From Dallia pectoralis (lineage: Eukaryota > Chordata > Actinopteri > Esociformes > Umbridae): a stretch of 64,000 nucleotides of DNA. The translations under genes were made by a program, and so were the position numbers. A model generated the notes under the pieces. That model searched no databases, had not been told where the DNA came from, and saw nothing but the letters and a program-made list of their open reading frames with translations. Positions 24,970 through 37,274 of the stretch are shown in pieces. The DNA lies in contig CM055754.1 in the NCBI GenBank assembly GCA_029465975.1, positions 6,397,604 to 6,461,603 of the forward strand, given 5' to 3'. The number at the start of each line of letters is the position of its first letter. Position 1 is the stretch's first letter.

Positions 24970-27900
24970 GCCAACATGAGGATGGAAACATATGTGAATA
25001 TACTGAGCAACATCACAAGACAGGAAGTACATCTTTACATAGCAGCCTTTTCTTTACAGAGATATGCACTTGATGCTATAATTTTAATGCCAAAAAGTAG
25101 TTACACCTGTGGCATCTTCACACATGGAATGTTCAAGAAGACAAGATCAAAGTCTCATCCAATAAGCTTTTATCACTTTTGTAGCAGTTGGTTCTCTACA
25201 GCTTGTGAAAGGAGTGCTTCTGTCAACAATCGGGAGAAATATATTGGGAAATAAGGTCCATTTAATCTCTCTATGTCTTTTCCATGGGACATTTCTCCAA
25301 AATGAAAACGATTTGCTAATCAGTGATTTCAGTGATTTGTACTAACACATTCACCTAAACATTTGTAAATTATTTAAGACCATAGAAAAACACTCTCCTT
25401 GGTGATCTGGAGAGGAACCATTATATTGTAAGCTTTTTTATGCCTGTAATTAAACTTGATGTCTCCATAGATTTTTGCAAGCATATTGTGCCAGAAGTGA
25501 GACATTTTAAAAACGCTTCTTAAAGCATTTCTTAAAGACCAGACAAAATAGTGTCACCTACAACACTAATAACATCCTTAATAGTATGCCAGGCTGGCAG
25601 AATTATGTCCCTTGTTCTACTAAGAATGAGGCCCCAAGTGCACAATTATAGCTTATGTTTCCTGCTTAGCCCCACACAGGTCTAGACCACAAACCGTGTT
25701 GCTTCCCCATTAAAACAAAGCTTGTGGCAACTGTCAGTAAGACACACACTGTGAAAGATGAATGCAATGAATGTATCGAACAGCGTCCCTTTATTGGTGT
25801 TATTCATCAGAATTGAGAGTCATATATATATACAAAGGAAATCTCTCGAAGAGTACTCTATGATGTCATCAAGACCAGGTATGTACTTTTTCAGCATATT
25901 AAAGAAGAATGATTCCCCTCACAATTATCTTGTGCTCCAAGACTGAGCATCACTGCATGCGGGGAATACCTGGAGAGAGATATAGATAGGGATAAAGATG
26001 GTAGGGATTGCCTTAGGCTAGAAGCTTGATTTGTGTTGGGTTGCAGTGGACTACAATAATATAAAGGAAGTCCTCTGGGCTTGAATATGAACATGCCCTG
26101 GCTGTGTAAGAACACAAGCCTGTAGGCAATTAAACAGTGGGCTGCATTCAGAAAGCCATCAGAATGGGAAAGCGTTTAGAGCACTAGCATATATTTTCTA
26201 TTTAAAAGGACAAAGGGTGAGAAAAAACTGAGATGAGTACAAAATTAACATGGCCATGAATTTAATATCAATGTATTAGGAATTCATTTAATTTGAATTA
26301 TAATGTATGAATGATTAACTAGCGAGTGTGACTTCTTACTGCAGATACTAAATCATAAAGAATGGAAAATATTATTCTATGTTGTTATTAATTCAAGTTT
26401 AATTCGCCTTAGATCTATTTTGAATGTGTTCTTTGTTCTTTCTTCTGTTGGTCGGTTTGAGCTGGCCGTTTCACAACGAAACCATGTTCCTTAAACACAC
26501 ATGTATTCAGATCTATGAATACCAGGGCCTACATTTTGGATAGGTTAAAGACATTTTTACTACAAGTTGTATGTCAGACAACAGGCAAATTAGTAAGGCT
26601 AAAGTCAAGCCCTTTAGGTGAAGAAGAGGTCATTTTATTGCTAAGGGGATCTTGAAGGCGTAATAGAGAGAATAAATGACTAGAGCCTTGAGGGGCAGAA
26701 ACAATTAGGTCTACCAACTGAACAAAAAAATATGCAGGAGATAAGGTCCAGTTAGTATTTATAAAAGCATTTAAATGTAAAATCACTATAAAAGTTCCAG
26801 TAAAATATTTGTAATTGAATTGCTGATCTTTTCTGTATGAGCACATCTTGAAAGAAACGGAAAGCCAAACCACATGGTCCTTGCATCATGCATATGTTGT
26901 TTCCACTGAAGCTAAAGCAGGCCTAGGCTGACTACATTAGACAGATACAAATGCTGTGTTCAGTTACCAAGGCAAATAATAGGGACCAAATTAGGTTACC
27001 TTCACTTGACAACAGTGTAGAAATGTCCATACATCCAAAAAATACAATATGTAAAAGAAATGTGTAAAATAAATGTATGTCACAGACCAACATAAACATT
27101 TATCAATTAAAACACTGATCATGAACTCTTAACCACAAACCAGTAATCTGTTCCAAATTGGTGTCCATTCTGAATGGCTTAGGGTGCCTGTAGAGATGTT
27201 GTATCAACTTTATTTTTTTTCTGTTAAAAACAGATGAGCATTTTTGCAAATAAATGTCCCAGATGGCCTTGGCCTAAGATGCACACTAGATGTTAGTAAT
27301 GGCTAAAGCTAAAGCTTAGGAATGTTTAAAATTGTAAACGTTTCTGCGGCCCTCAGACATTCTGTCAAGCAATTTCCAAGGCATGAACTATTCAAGGATG
27401 TCTTGCCATGTGTTTTGGTTCATACATTTTAAACAATTAGTAATTCATTATTCACTGTTGTGTATGTTTCTCTGATCTTTGTCTGTCTGATTGACTTATC
27501 CAAAATAAACTGTTTATTGACTTGCTGGATTTTATAGAGCTGTTACAGAAAACTAATTTGGTCAACTGAGGCTGAATTCTTTAGCGTTCTCTGTTTTCAA
27601 CAAATACAAAGATGCTGGTGTGTATCTCCGCTTAAATCTGTGTAAAATGGATCTATGTTTATTATGTTCGGTAGCCACAGTTGTGACATTTTAAGCCTGA
27701 GTAATTGTGTGTATTATCAGTTAAAGACTTGTGATTTGTCATCTTCAGTCATCAACTAGCAATTTACCCAAATATTTCATTTTCTAAGATTTCTCAAATG
27801 TATTCTAGTCTGATAAGTTGTAATGAAAGAAGCAATAGTCTATACTTTTTCCACAAGGATATCATGGTAAAGAGGGAAAGGGCAGAGGGGTAGATGAATC

Positions 27901-28785
27901 GCTTGTCTAGAAAGTGATATTTCAGATTGTCCGTCAGTTGCACAAACCTAATGGATTGGGGAAGGTAAGATTATCCGACATGGCTAAAAGGGATTTAAAT
28001 GTAATTTTAAAAGGGCCTAGGCGGAGGAAAAAATCTAATACATGAAACTCCCTCCTGACTCGCTCAATTCAACTGTAATACCTGCTGCTTATTCAGTGAT
28101 GTTATTAAGTCAGAAGTCAAGGAAATCATAGACAGAAAGATATATTAATCACTCCTAAATTGTATATGTATTGCTGTGAAATTACGTAATCACTGACACC
28201 GCTAATAACTCGCTAGAGAGCAGAACAGGGTCCAAGATGGCGCCTATTCATTTTCAATGTAATCTACTCAGTGTTCTATGCGCCAATTCATGGGCGCTGC
28301 CAGTAAGCTAATTTCTGTTTCGAGGGATGATTACATTACATGTAGTACATGTGCGCTAGCACTGGGTTCCTGGCGAGCCCGCTTGATCCAGGATGTGCAT
28401 TAAACTGCGAGCTACAGTAGCCGTGCAGCTTCATCAGCATGAAGTGGATTTTCAAAATATAAACATGTCTCACTAAACACAACCACTGGAAAAAATTATG
28501 TTCGTATATGCAGGTAAATTGTCAGGACTAAGAGGTATTAGCAATACCTTGAACCGCACAAAATAAAATAAATAATAAAATTGAAACCAGGTAAAGGTGA
28601 ATTGAAACCAGGGATGCTTAATTGTTTCAAATAATCGGTCCACAAGGAATATAAGCCACTCACATCAGTATGGGCATTCCAGAAAGCAAGGTTAAGGTAC
28701 CGTCACGTATACCCTGAACTCTCGGTTGATTAACCCTAACCTTGCTTACTCTTTGTATGTTGGATCTAGGACACCGGCTATGAGA
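24970..28785. other. Gene-poor intergenic stretch
   Basis: No exon or named element supported. The frames at 24976-25254 and 26574-26873 have no recognisable domain. Confidence 0.4.
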
Positions 28786-28789
28786 TAGT

Positions 28790-28918
28790 TCAATCCACCT
28801 CCAATTGGGTACTCACATAGTCTCTGAGTAAGAGTCCTAGTCAAGTCTCAAGTCTTTAAACTAGAGTCCAAGTCAAGTCTCGGGTCTTTGAGCAACATTC
28901 CAAGTCAAGTCTAAAGTC
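28790..28918. repeat. Degenerate caagtc-rich tandem repeat
   Basis: Several imperfect copies of a roughly 45-bp unit rich in ccaagtcaagtct and gggtctttga are arranged head to tail. Similar low-copy arrays are common in fish genomes. The array abuts the Tc1 remnant on its right. Confidence 0.6.
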
Positions 28919-29512
28919 TCTTCCAGCCCCAAAGCATGATGCTGCCACCACCATGCTTCACTGTGGGTATGGTGTTTTTTGGGTGATGTTCTGTGTAGTT
29001 TTTGCACAAAACATATCTTTTGGAGTTATGGACAAAAAGTTCAACCTGTTTCATCAGGCCATAACACATTTGCCCACATGCTTTTGGGGGGCTTGATTTT
29101 TCCCAACTACAGCCAGGCTTGGATGTTTTTTTCTTAAAAAAAACTGCCCCATAGCCCATACACATGAAAAATACAGGAGATTGTTGTCACATGCAGCATA
29201 CAGCCAGTACTTGCCAGAAATTCCTACAGCTCCTTTAATGTTGCTCTATGCTTCTTGGAAGCCTCCCTGACCAATTGTCTTCTAGCCTTTTCATCAATTT
29301 GGGAGGGATGTCCAGTCCTTGGTAATGTCTCTGTTGTGCCATATTTTCTGAGTTTGAATGTGATTGCCACAGCCACATCTCCAGTTGAATTGTTCACGTT
29401 CTAGGTCACATTAAAGGTGAAAAAAGTTCTGACGTGATTTATCTTATCTAATTTTTTCACATCACAAAAAACTGGCATTTTAGGGGTGTGTACACTTTTT
29501 ATATCCATAGTA
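28911..29512 (-). mobile_element. Truncated Tc1-like transposon with transposase remnant
   Basis: The minus-strand frame 29165-28911 contains HHPKNTIPTVKHGGGSIMLWGW, the KHGGGSIMLWGC-type signature of Tc1 transposases, as part of an 84-residue stretch. The right end (about 29385-29510) is a terminal repeat shared with the deleted copy at 480-905 in the same orientation. The catalytic C-terminal part is missing, so the copy is inactive. Confidence 0.8.
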
Positions 29513-29514
29513 CA

Positions 29515-29815
29515 TATAAGCATTTCAAAGGATGTTATATGATATTATGACTCTTTTATTTTTTAGCATACAGTTTCATCTTTGATTTGTTGTTTGGTAT
29601 ACAATCGGTGACAATGACAAAATGAATGCTTTACTTCAAAGTTAATAACTGTATTTTGCCATTTAAGACAAACATACAACAATACAGACCATATATCATC
29701 AGTTGCTGTGCATTTTACTATGCATTTTAATGCATAAGGTGTGCACTGTAATCTTAATTAAAATGCCCTCACTAGATGCATTGAGCATCTTAGCGGATGT
29801 ATTGTCTTACAGTTG
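29515..29815. other. AT-rich spacer
   Basis: Nothing recognisable between the Tc1 remnant and the Harbinger-like remnant. Confidence 0.4.
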
Positions 29816-30405
29816 CTGATGGACACTTCAATGGATCCTCTTGCAACCGCACAGCCTGACACAGTTGTAAGTGATTATAGACTTAAAATTGAATTGCTGG
29901 AGCAGCGGCTAAAGGTGGCCACTGCATATGCCTAATGATTATTCTGTCATTTATTATTAAAAGATAAAGGAATATCATGTCTTTAATGACAGGTAATAAA
30001 GAAACAATAAACAAAACATGACTTTACGTATTATTTATTTATTGCGAGGTGATTTTAGCAGATTACATCTCGTAACTTAGCTGATGCACGTTGTGTAACG
30101 ATGGATATGTAGGGTTTTAAAAGATTTGTTAAACAAATGAATGATTCATGTGAAAAACAATAACGCTCAATGAAGATTCTTTCAGATATGGGTTTTATCA
30201 CCCTCTCACAACTAAATAAACCTTGTTTGTAGCCTATAATGTATGCTTCCACGTGGATCTTCACTACGGTAATTGGCCTCGCCCCAGTGTGTAATGTCAA
30301 TGTCTTGTATGGAGAGGATTCCTCTCAGCCACATCAGTTGTCTCAAAATGGCAAGTCCTTGCAAATTAGGCCAGAATTTAGCATTTACATTTAGCATTAA
30401 CATTT
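29815..30405. mobile_element. PIF/Harbinger-like transposon remnant
   Basis: On the minus strand, about 30160-30055 encodes FIERYCFSHESFICLTNLL then KPYISIVTQR, which resembles the N-terminal part of fish Harbinger transposases (a ERYRFS.. LLRP.I...T.R pattern). On the plus strand, 29822-29935 follows an acceptor-like tgtcttacag and encodes a short tail ending YRLKIELLEQRLKVATAYA and a stop. This could be the last exon of the element's partner Myb-like gene, convergent with the transposase. The catalytic region is absent. The transposase match is fair; the partner gene is inference. Confidence 0.45.
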
Positions 30406-30595
30406 ACGTTTATATTTAACATTTGGCATTTACGTTTAGATTTAACACTTACATTTAACATTTATGCTTACATTTAACATTTATGTTTAAATGTAGCATT
30501 TACATTTAGGTTTACACTTAACATTTACATTTACTTCTAACATTTAGATTTAACATTTACGTTTTTGTTTTAACTTCTACATTTAACACTGTTGG
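30365..30595. repeat. Degenerate ATTTAC/ATTTAAC tandem repeat
   Basis: Many imperfect copies of acatttaac, acatttac and gtttagattt follow each other. It is a low-complexity AT-rich array with a loose 6-18 bp period. Confidence 0.7.
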
Positions 30596-30949
30596 AAAAG
30601 CTATTGCATGAAGTTACATGAATTCCTCTCTAAATGTTTGAAAAAGTGACCGTTGAAAATTGTAGGGCAATGTTTTACATTTGGCAATGCTAAATGTGCA
30701 AAAACTGAGCAGGATTATTGAACGTGCCACATTTTCCAAACAGCACTACATAGTTATCAGCAACACAGGAAGACATTGTAACATCTACTAAAACGCGTTG
30801 GGCAACCTACCATAGGGAGATAACAATCTATACGCGAGTTGTCCTCCAAGGAGAATCTATGTATAAATTCACATGACATTTATTCACAACATAAATATCA
30901 GAAAGTGTCGTTTTGATAAGCCATTGGTTGCTGTACCGCCAGCTTCCTT

Positions 30950-31110
30950 GCGTGCCCCAACATTGGCGTGCCTCCCCTCTGTATCCCCGCCCCTAGGGGT
31001 AGCCTTAGATGACGTAGTAGTGACGATACAGGAAGTGATTTGTATATTGTTTTTTTTTTCAATGCAATGTAAGGTGGTCGTGACTCAAACCAAAATACGA
31101 CTGGCATTTG
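30950..31110 (+). promoter_or_regulatory. Candidate C9orf72 promoter and non-coding first exon
   Basis: A locally GC-richer block holds a GC box (ccccgcccc, about 30984-30992), two CRE-like half-sites (tgacgtag and tgacgata) and an ETS-like caggaagtg at about 31030. These are followed by a good splice donor, catttg|gtaagt, with the intron starting at 31111. Human C9orf72 also begins with a non-coding exon and a TGACG element nearby. The link to the coding exon at 33023 is inferred from order, strand and the acceptor at 33000. Confidence 0.4.
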
Positions 31111-33000
31111 GTAAGTAACTCATGTATCCTGGCATTCGGCAGGTCCGTTTCTGTTTCACAACATTAATAATGTCATTATGCGTATAATACGTTCTTTAAC
31201 GTTACAGCTACAACTAATATATCCTGGGATAACCTTGTTGATACACCAACAAGGCATGGAAAGGTTTAGAATCAAAAGACGGTACAAGCGCTAAATTAGA
31301 TAGAGAAGCTATGTTATTATTTCATTATTGATTTAAGAACTGTAGCGCAAAAATAAATGTCTAAAAATAGGTAGTCGACTAGTGCATCGCCATTGAGGGC
31401 ACCCACCATTTTAATGTTATCTGGGTGTGACTTCTTATTGGTTCAAGATATTCCGGGATGTTTGGCCTCTAACGGTGTCAAGACAACACGTATCAAATGT
31501 TCCCCACCGGTACAAAACGGGAGGTTAAAAACATAGCATGTTGTTCGAAAAACTAAGTCCTAGACTTTCCTAAAGAAAGGATCACATGATTATTTCCAAG
31601 ACGTCAACAAGCAAACTCAATCATGTCTCTTGTATAAAAAAACCCAGTCCTCGATAACGTCATCAAGTAACTTTGGGTCACCCTCAACTATGCACGTGCT
31701 GGCTGTCACAATGAGAGACACTGTTTATGTTCTTGTTTTATGACACGCTTATTAAGACGTGCCCGGTTTTCTCTTTCACATGGTTATAGTTTTCTATCAA
31801 GCTCGTCTAGATTTTCCTGATTTTGACTCTGGGTTTCTTAATTAACACGACTGCTAATTTAGAATGAGAAACTTGGTCGACTGTCGAAGTATGCTTGAAA
31901 AAATGCACACATTAGTCTCCAAACTGGTTTGCCTAGTTTGTGAAAAGTTTCAAGCTTTAGTACTGCCATCTAGCGGCCACAATACAATCCGTAATAATTA
32001 TTTTGGTGCTCCATCGTATGGAATGCCATTTAAGTCAATATTAAATATAAATTAGTCCATTTCAAAGTTATATTTTTCAAAGCACTGCTTTTATTCTAAC
32101 ACTTATATATTTCAAAGGATTTTTTTTATAACTACACATTTCCAGCTTGATTCAAACAATAAATCACGAAATAAAATTGTATGAGAACGCTGCATTTGAA
32201 CAATGAGCAACGACGATGTAGCCTCTTGTCTTTCCATCTTCCTGAATTTTTAGCACCCTTCTAGTTTATTCAAATTCAGTGCTGCTGTTGCTCTATATAT
32301 AGTAAGTTTGAAATCTGTAATTCTGTAAGAAAACAGTACATGTAATTTTCTAGGTCACAAAACCGAACTTTGGTTGACTACTCAAAATGGTTATTTGATT
32401 GCTTCTTACAAAGACTTTAGGCTAGAGTTTAAAACACATGTTAGTGAGTTGGTGAAAGAAATCAAAAATGTGTTTCTTTCATGGGAATAAATCATGTCAG
32501 TCACATCAGCATAGACACAATTCAATTAGATTTTCTTTGTGAGTGGGTTATGTATTTTCTTTTGTGTTTTCAGTTAAGATTTTATTTTAAAAAAATTATT
32601 AGCTTTCTTTGTCAACAATTTTCAAACCTTTGTTCAGAGATGGTCAAATATATGACTGTATGTAATCAATATACCATTATTTGTTGTGTTCAGTAAGTAA
32701 ATGTTGTGAATGACTTCTACATTTTATGTTCAAATATATCGCGGGTTCTGTGCTAATTTCCGTTAGCAGCAAATACGATTTTTAAATGTATGTTAGCATT
32801 GAGCTAATCCTCATTTAAGTATTTCGAGGTGTTGTAGATTGGTGACATATTTGTATTTAGCTAATAGGACCTAATTCTGATATTTCAGTTTATCTTTTTA
32901 ACAGCGTGAACAATAAAAAGCAGGATAATACTACCAACCAGGCTTAGGCCTGATCACTCTTCATCCCACCAATCAGATCTTTCCCTTTACCATCCTCCCA
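31111..33000 (+). other. Likely C9orf72 5' intron
   Basis: AT-rich sequence between the candidate first exon and the acceptor (accatcctcccag) that ends at 33000. No GGGGCC repeat like the human disease-associated hexanucleotide is present. A CTCF-like motif lies at 31963-31976. No coding signal is seen. Confidence 0.4.
31963..31976 (-). promoter_or_regulatory. CTCF-like core motif, reverse orientation
   Basis: The reverse complement ccgctagatggcag matches the CTCF core consensus at 13 of 14 positions. It points toward the forward match at 3639-3652, so the pair would be convergent around the LINGO2-like exon. Motif match only. Confidence 0.35.
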
Positions 33001-33022
33001 GGTACAGTAATTTGTTAACAAC

Positions 33023-36000
33023 ATGTCTTCCGGCCCACCTCAGTCACCTGCAGTGGCTAAGACAGAGGTAACCGTCGAAGGTGAATGTCCGCTCCTTGCT
33101 GCCACCTTTGCCTACTGGGACAACATCCTTGGCCCACGGGTACGCCATATCTGGGCTCCCCGGTATGAGCAATCACTGTTGCTAAGCGATGGCGAGGTCA
33201 CCTTCCTGGCTAATCACACATTGAATGGGGAGATTCTTCGCAGTGCAGAGTGTGGGGCGGTGGATGTCAAGTTCTTCGTTCTAGCGGAGAAGGGTGTTAT
33301 CATCGTATCACTCATATTTGATGGTGAACTGAAAGGTGACAAGAACACGTGTGCCCTGTCCATTATCTTGCCACAGACTGAGCTGGCTTTCTACCTGCCC
33401 TTGCACACTGTCTGTGTGGAGAGGCTAAAACACATCATCCGCAAAGGACGCATCTGGATGCAGAAGGTACATTTTCAGATGCCAAGTTCATATCTTGCCT
33501 CGAGTTATGCGATCTCCATGGTTACTCTATTCATAAGGCCATTAGAACTTTTGCTCTAATCCAGGAGTTGGGTAATCTCCATGGTTACTCTATTCATAAG
33601 GCCATTAGAACTTTTGCTCTAATCCAGGAGTTGGGTAATCTCCATGGTTACTCTACTCATAAGGCCATTAGAACTTTTGCTCTAATCCAGGAGTTGGGTA
33701 ATCTCCATGGATACTCTATTCATAAGGCCATTAGAACTTTTGCTCTAATCCAGGAGTTGGGTAATCTCCATGGTTACTCTACTCATAAGGCCATTAGAAC
33801 TTTTGCTCTAATCCAGGAGTTGGGTAATCTCCATGGTTACTCTACTCATAAGGCCATTAGAACTTTTGCTCTAATCCAGGAGTTGGGTAATCTCCATGGT
33901 TACTCTATTCATAAGGCCATTAGAACTTTTGCTCTAATCCAGGAGTTGGGTAATCTCCATGGTTACTCTATTCATAAGGCCATTAGAACTTTTGCTCTAA
34001 TCCAGAAGTTGGGTAATCTCCATGGTTACTCTACTCATAAGGCCATTAGAACTTTTGCTCTAATCCAGGAGTTGGGTAATCTCCATGGATACTCTATTCA
34101 TAAGGCCATTAGAACTTTTGCTCTCACCACTTAGAAATTAAATCGAGGTCCACATTGGTTTTGTAATTTGTTATTTACAAATGATTTGTCGTCCATAAAA
34201 GGTCAATAATAAAAATGTATACACATAACATGTATACTGTAGGTCTTTAATTATATCTAAATATTTTATTTCTGATTCAATCATATAACAATTGGACTGG
34301 CACGTTGTTTTGTTCTTTATATCAATAAACTTTTAAAATATCTACCGCAGGCCGGATTGAATTCCCTCGAGAGCCTAACCCTTCTCTACCCAACATGTGA
34401 CTGACCGCTTAAGTCAAGCATCTCCTGAATTACAAATCCTTTTTACTTTGTGTTATGTAGGGCTATAACATAATTTCTGTGCTGACGTCCGAGATTGTCC
34501 CCATTATGGAGCTGCTGTCCTCCATGAAGACACACAGTGTCCCAGAGGATATTGATGTAAGTATCTGAAGCAAGCGTGCTCTCTGGGTAAGACTTCAAGC
34601 AAAACATTGGTGGAAAAAATGTTGCAGGAACTGACTGTACTGTACAGAGTCATTTATATAGAAAAGGATACGCTAGTTGCTGCAGTACAATAACAGAATG
34701 GATGTCCAAGGCTGACATCTAGTTTCATGAATACACCATCCTACATGTATTTATTTAGACAATGCAGCATATATCTTAGTAGTTTGGTTTTGAGATAAAA
34801 CTTTAAAGAATCTACTTTTGGACAGTGCATTGTTCAATGATGGAATTTCTCATAACTGGTTAAATTTAACGGTCTGCATGTTAATAATCTTTGTATTAAA
34901 AAAAGCTAGGTCTATCCGCTATTAGGATTGAAAAAAGTTTTAATGATTATTTCTTATGAAACAAATCTAATCTTAATATATTTCCATAATCTAGTTAAAC
35001 TCTAAACAGGTAGTCCATGAATTACTAACTGCAGTTGCAGTTTTTTTGATGGTCCTCTGTACAAGGAATGTGTTTGCTTCCACTGTCAGATCAAGGACAC
35101 TATCCTAAACGACGATGACATTGGAGACAGCTGTCATGAAGATTTTTTGCACAAGTAAGAACTTTTAATTCATTTTTTACCTTTCTCTGGAATTCAGGCC
35201 TACCTGGCCAAATTAAAATGAAAACTACATAAATTAAATTGTCTTTGTCTCAGGGCAATCAGTTCTCATCTCCAAACCTGTGGCTGTTCCATGGTAGTCG
35301 GAAGCAATTCAGACAAAGTTAACAAGGTACTGAAATGATCTCAATACTCTTGAGTAAATGCATGTATAAGCCGGCTGCTGTATCAGCAAAACATATTCAC
35401 ACTCTTTCACACAAAAGCTCTTTCAACATGCATTTTCTTGACAGATCTATGCAATGCCAACACTCAAACATGCAAAAGTAAATGTGGTTGATTTGTTGAT
35501 GCATATCAAGTGATTTTTTTTTTGGCGCTTCAGATGGTTCGCACACTGTGTCTCTTTCTCACACCTGCTGAGAGGAAGTGCTCTCGGCTCTGTAAGGCTG
35601 ACTCCTCTTTCAAGTATGACACCGGTCTGTTCGTACAAGGTCTTCTTAAGGTACCACATCACACCTCTGTAATTGCGTTTTTCTATTCCTGTTTTGAACA
35701 GCTACTGGGTGTGCTTTTTTTGTTGCAGCGCAGTATTTACTAATTAGTTTCAAATGATGAATGATTTTCAGTAAAAATTGGTGAAATGATACTGTACTAA
35801 AAAGCTTTTGGTTTGAACGTCTGCATTATTCTACTGTAAGTACACAAATATGGTCTACAAATATGCTTTACATAATAGGCTGTGATATGCAGTGCATCCT
35901 AAAAGTATTCACAGCGCTTCTTCTACATTTGGTAATGTTACTACCTTAATGCAAAAAAATTCACAGACACAATGCCCCATAACGATAACGTGAAAGACGT

Positions 36001-37274
36001 TTTTGAAAACTTTGGAAATCTATTAAGAATAAAGAAAGGCAACCACCTGTCTATATAAGGTCCCATAGTTGACAGTGCTAATTTATTACATTCTACTTTT
36101 TTGTAGTAACTTTGCACTTATAGTTTAGGAGTACGGGTGAATTTTTGTAATGAATTTTTGTACATATATTAATTTGGTGTTTCTTAACATTATACATTCA
36201 AGGTAATAAAAAAACAAGATTATGTGAATTCTTCTGTCAGGTTACCTTTTTAATTCTTTGCTTCGTTTTAAGTTTTGAAAACAATCTGTGTTTACAATAT
36301 GTAAAAATTAGAATCTGACAATTTTTCACAACTGTATTGTTACTTTGGCATTGTGATCCCCCTTATTACTCTTCCTGTTTCTACCAAGGACTCCATGGGC
36401 AGCTTCGTCTTGCCCTTTCGCCAGGTGCTGTATTCGCCCTACCCGACCACTCACATTGACGTGGACATCAACACGGTAAAGCAGATGCCACCCTGCCACG
36501 AGCACACATATAACCAGCGCCGCTACATGCGCTCGGAGCTCAGTGCGCTCTGGAAGGCCGCAAGTGAGGAGGACATTGCCCCCGACACTGTCATCCACAC
36601 CAACGAGTTTTTCACCCCTGACCTGTATGTTTTCAGTATTGTTTACATTTACATTAATAAAAAATGTGGACATTATCTTGATTTTGTGAATAAAATCTAT
36701 ACTATTTCCCTAGAAATATCTTTCAGGACGTCATGCATAAAGACACCCTGGTCAAGTCCTTTTTAGATGAGGTACGGCATTCATGTTTGTAGGGCTGAAG
36801 CATTTTTTCTCCACAGACTTTGTAAACTTCAATAGTTAATTCTCTGTTTTGGTTCCAGGTGTTCATGCTGAAGCCAGGCCTCAATCTGCGGAATACTTAC
36901 TTAGCCCAGTTCTTGCTCATACTTCACAGGAAGGCACTAACACTACTAAAATACATTGAAGATGAGACGTAAGTTACCTCCTTCTATAGAATCCAATGGA
37001 ATTTGTTCTGAAAATGACTTTAGCCTCAGCACATGTTCACATCATATTGTACAACTTCTGATAACAGTTTGATTCCACCACCTACAGACAAAAGGGGAAA
37101 AAGCCTTTCCGCTCTTTGCGCAGCTTGAAGACAGACCTTGACTTGATGGTGGAAGGTGATCTGAATATCATCATGGCGTTTGCTGAGAAGCTCAGGGTGG
37201 GACTGCACTCCTTTGTATTTGGGAAGCCATTCTACACCAGCGTGCATGAGCGAGATGTTCTCATGAGTTTTTGA
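33023..37274 (+). CDS. c9orf72: C9orf72 orthologue (longin/DENN protein), nine coding exons, one expected exon absent
   Basis: C9orf72 forms a complex with SMCR8 and WDR41 that acts in autophagy, lysosome function and small-GTPase control. Coding exons: 33023-33466, 34461-34556, 35090-35154, 35254-35326, 35534-35650, 36389-36624, 36714-36771, 36859-36968 and 37088-37274 (stop TGA). All introns are GT-AG and phases match, giving 461 residues. Exon lengths (444, 96, 65, 73, 117, 236, 58, 110, 187) equal those of the human gene, and sequence identity is high (LAATFAYWDNILGPRVRHIW near residue 30; CLFLTPAERKCSRLC in the fifth exon). The longin domain occupies the first exon, and the DENN part the rest. 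The 60-bp human exon between the first two is not found (human protein 481 residues, 20 more). The start follows an acceptor ending at 33000 and matches the family N-terminus. Confidence 0.95.
33501..34127 (+). repeat. 63-bp minisatellite in the first internal C9orf72 intron
   Basis: Ten units of exactly 63 bp, with the landmark ctccatgg at 33514, 33577 and every 63 bases to 34081. Only about three positions vary (ctattc/ctactc, ggttac/ggatac, caggag/cagaag). Units 3-4 and 9-10 share the same variant pair, suggesting a six-unit block duplication. Because 63 is divisible by three, one frame stays open for 188 codons (33568-34134) with a 21-residue period. This is a by-product of the array; no protein function is implied. 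The array begins about 35 bases after the donor at 33467. Confidence 0.97.
35888..36085. mobile_element. Tc1-like non-autonomous fragment in a C9orf72 intron
   Basis: It begins gtgcatcctaaaagtattca, like the terminal repeat of the elements at 50522-50833 and 61487-61664. Near its right end it has cacctgtctatataaggtcc followed by gttgacagtgc, typical of fish Tc1 elements. No coding capacity. Confidence 0.65.

Noticed and set aside
31111..33022. GGGGCC hexanucleotide repeat like the human C9orf72 one
   Set aside because: Searched by eye in the presumed 5' intron; none is present.
33568..34134. 188-codon open frame with a 21-residue repeat
   Set aside because: It lies wholly within the 63-bp intronic array, is out of frame with the C9orf72 exon, and shows no variation pattern of coding selection.
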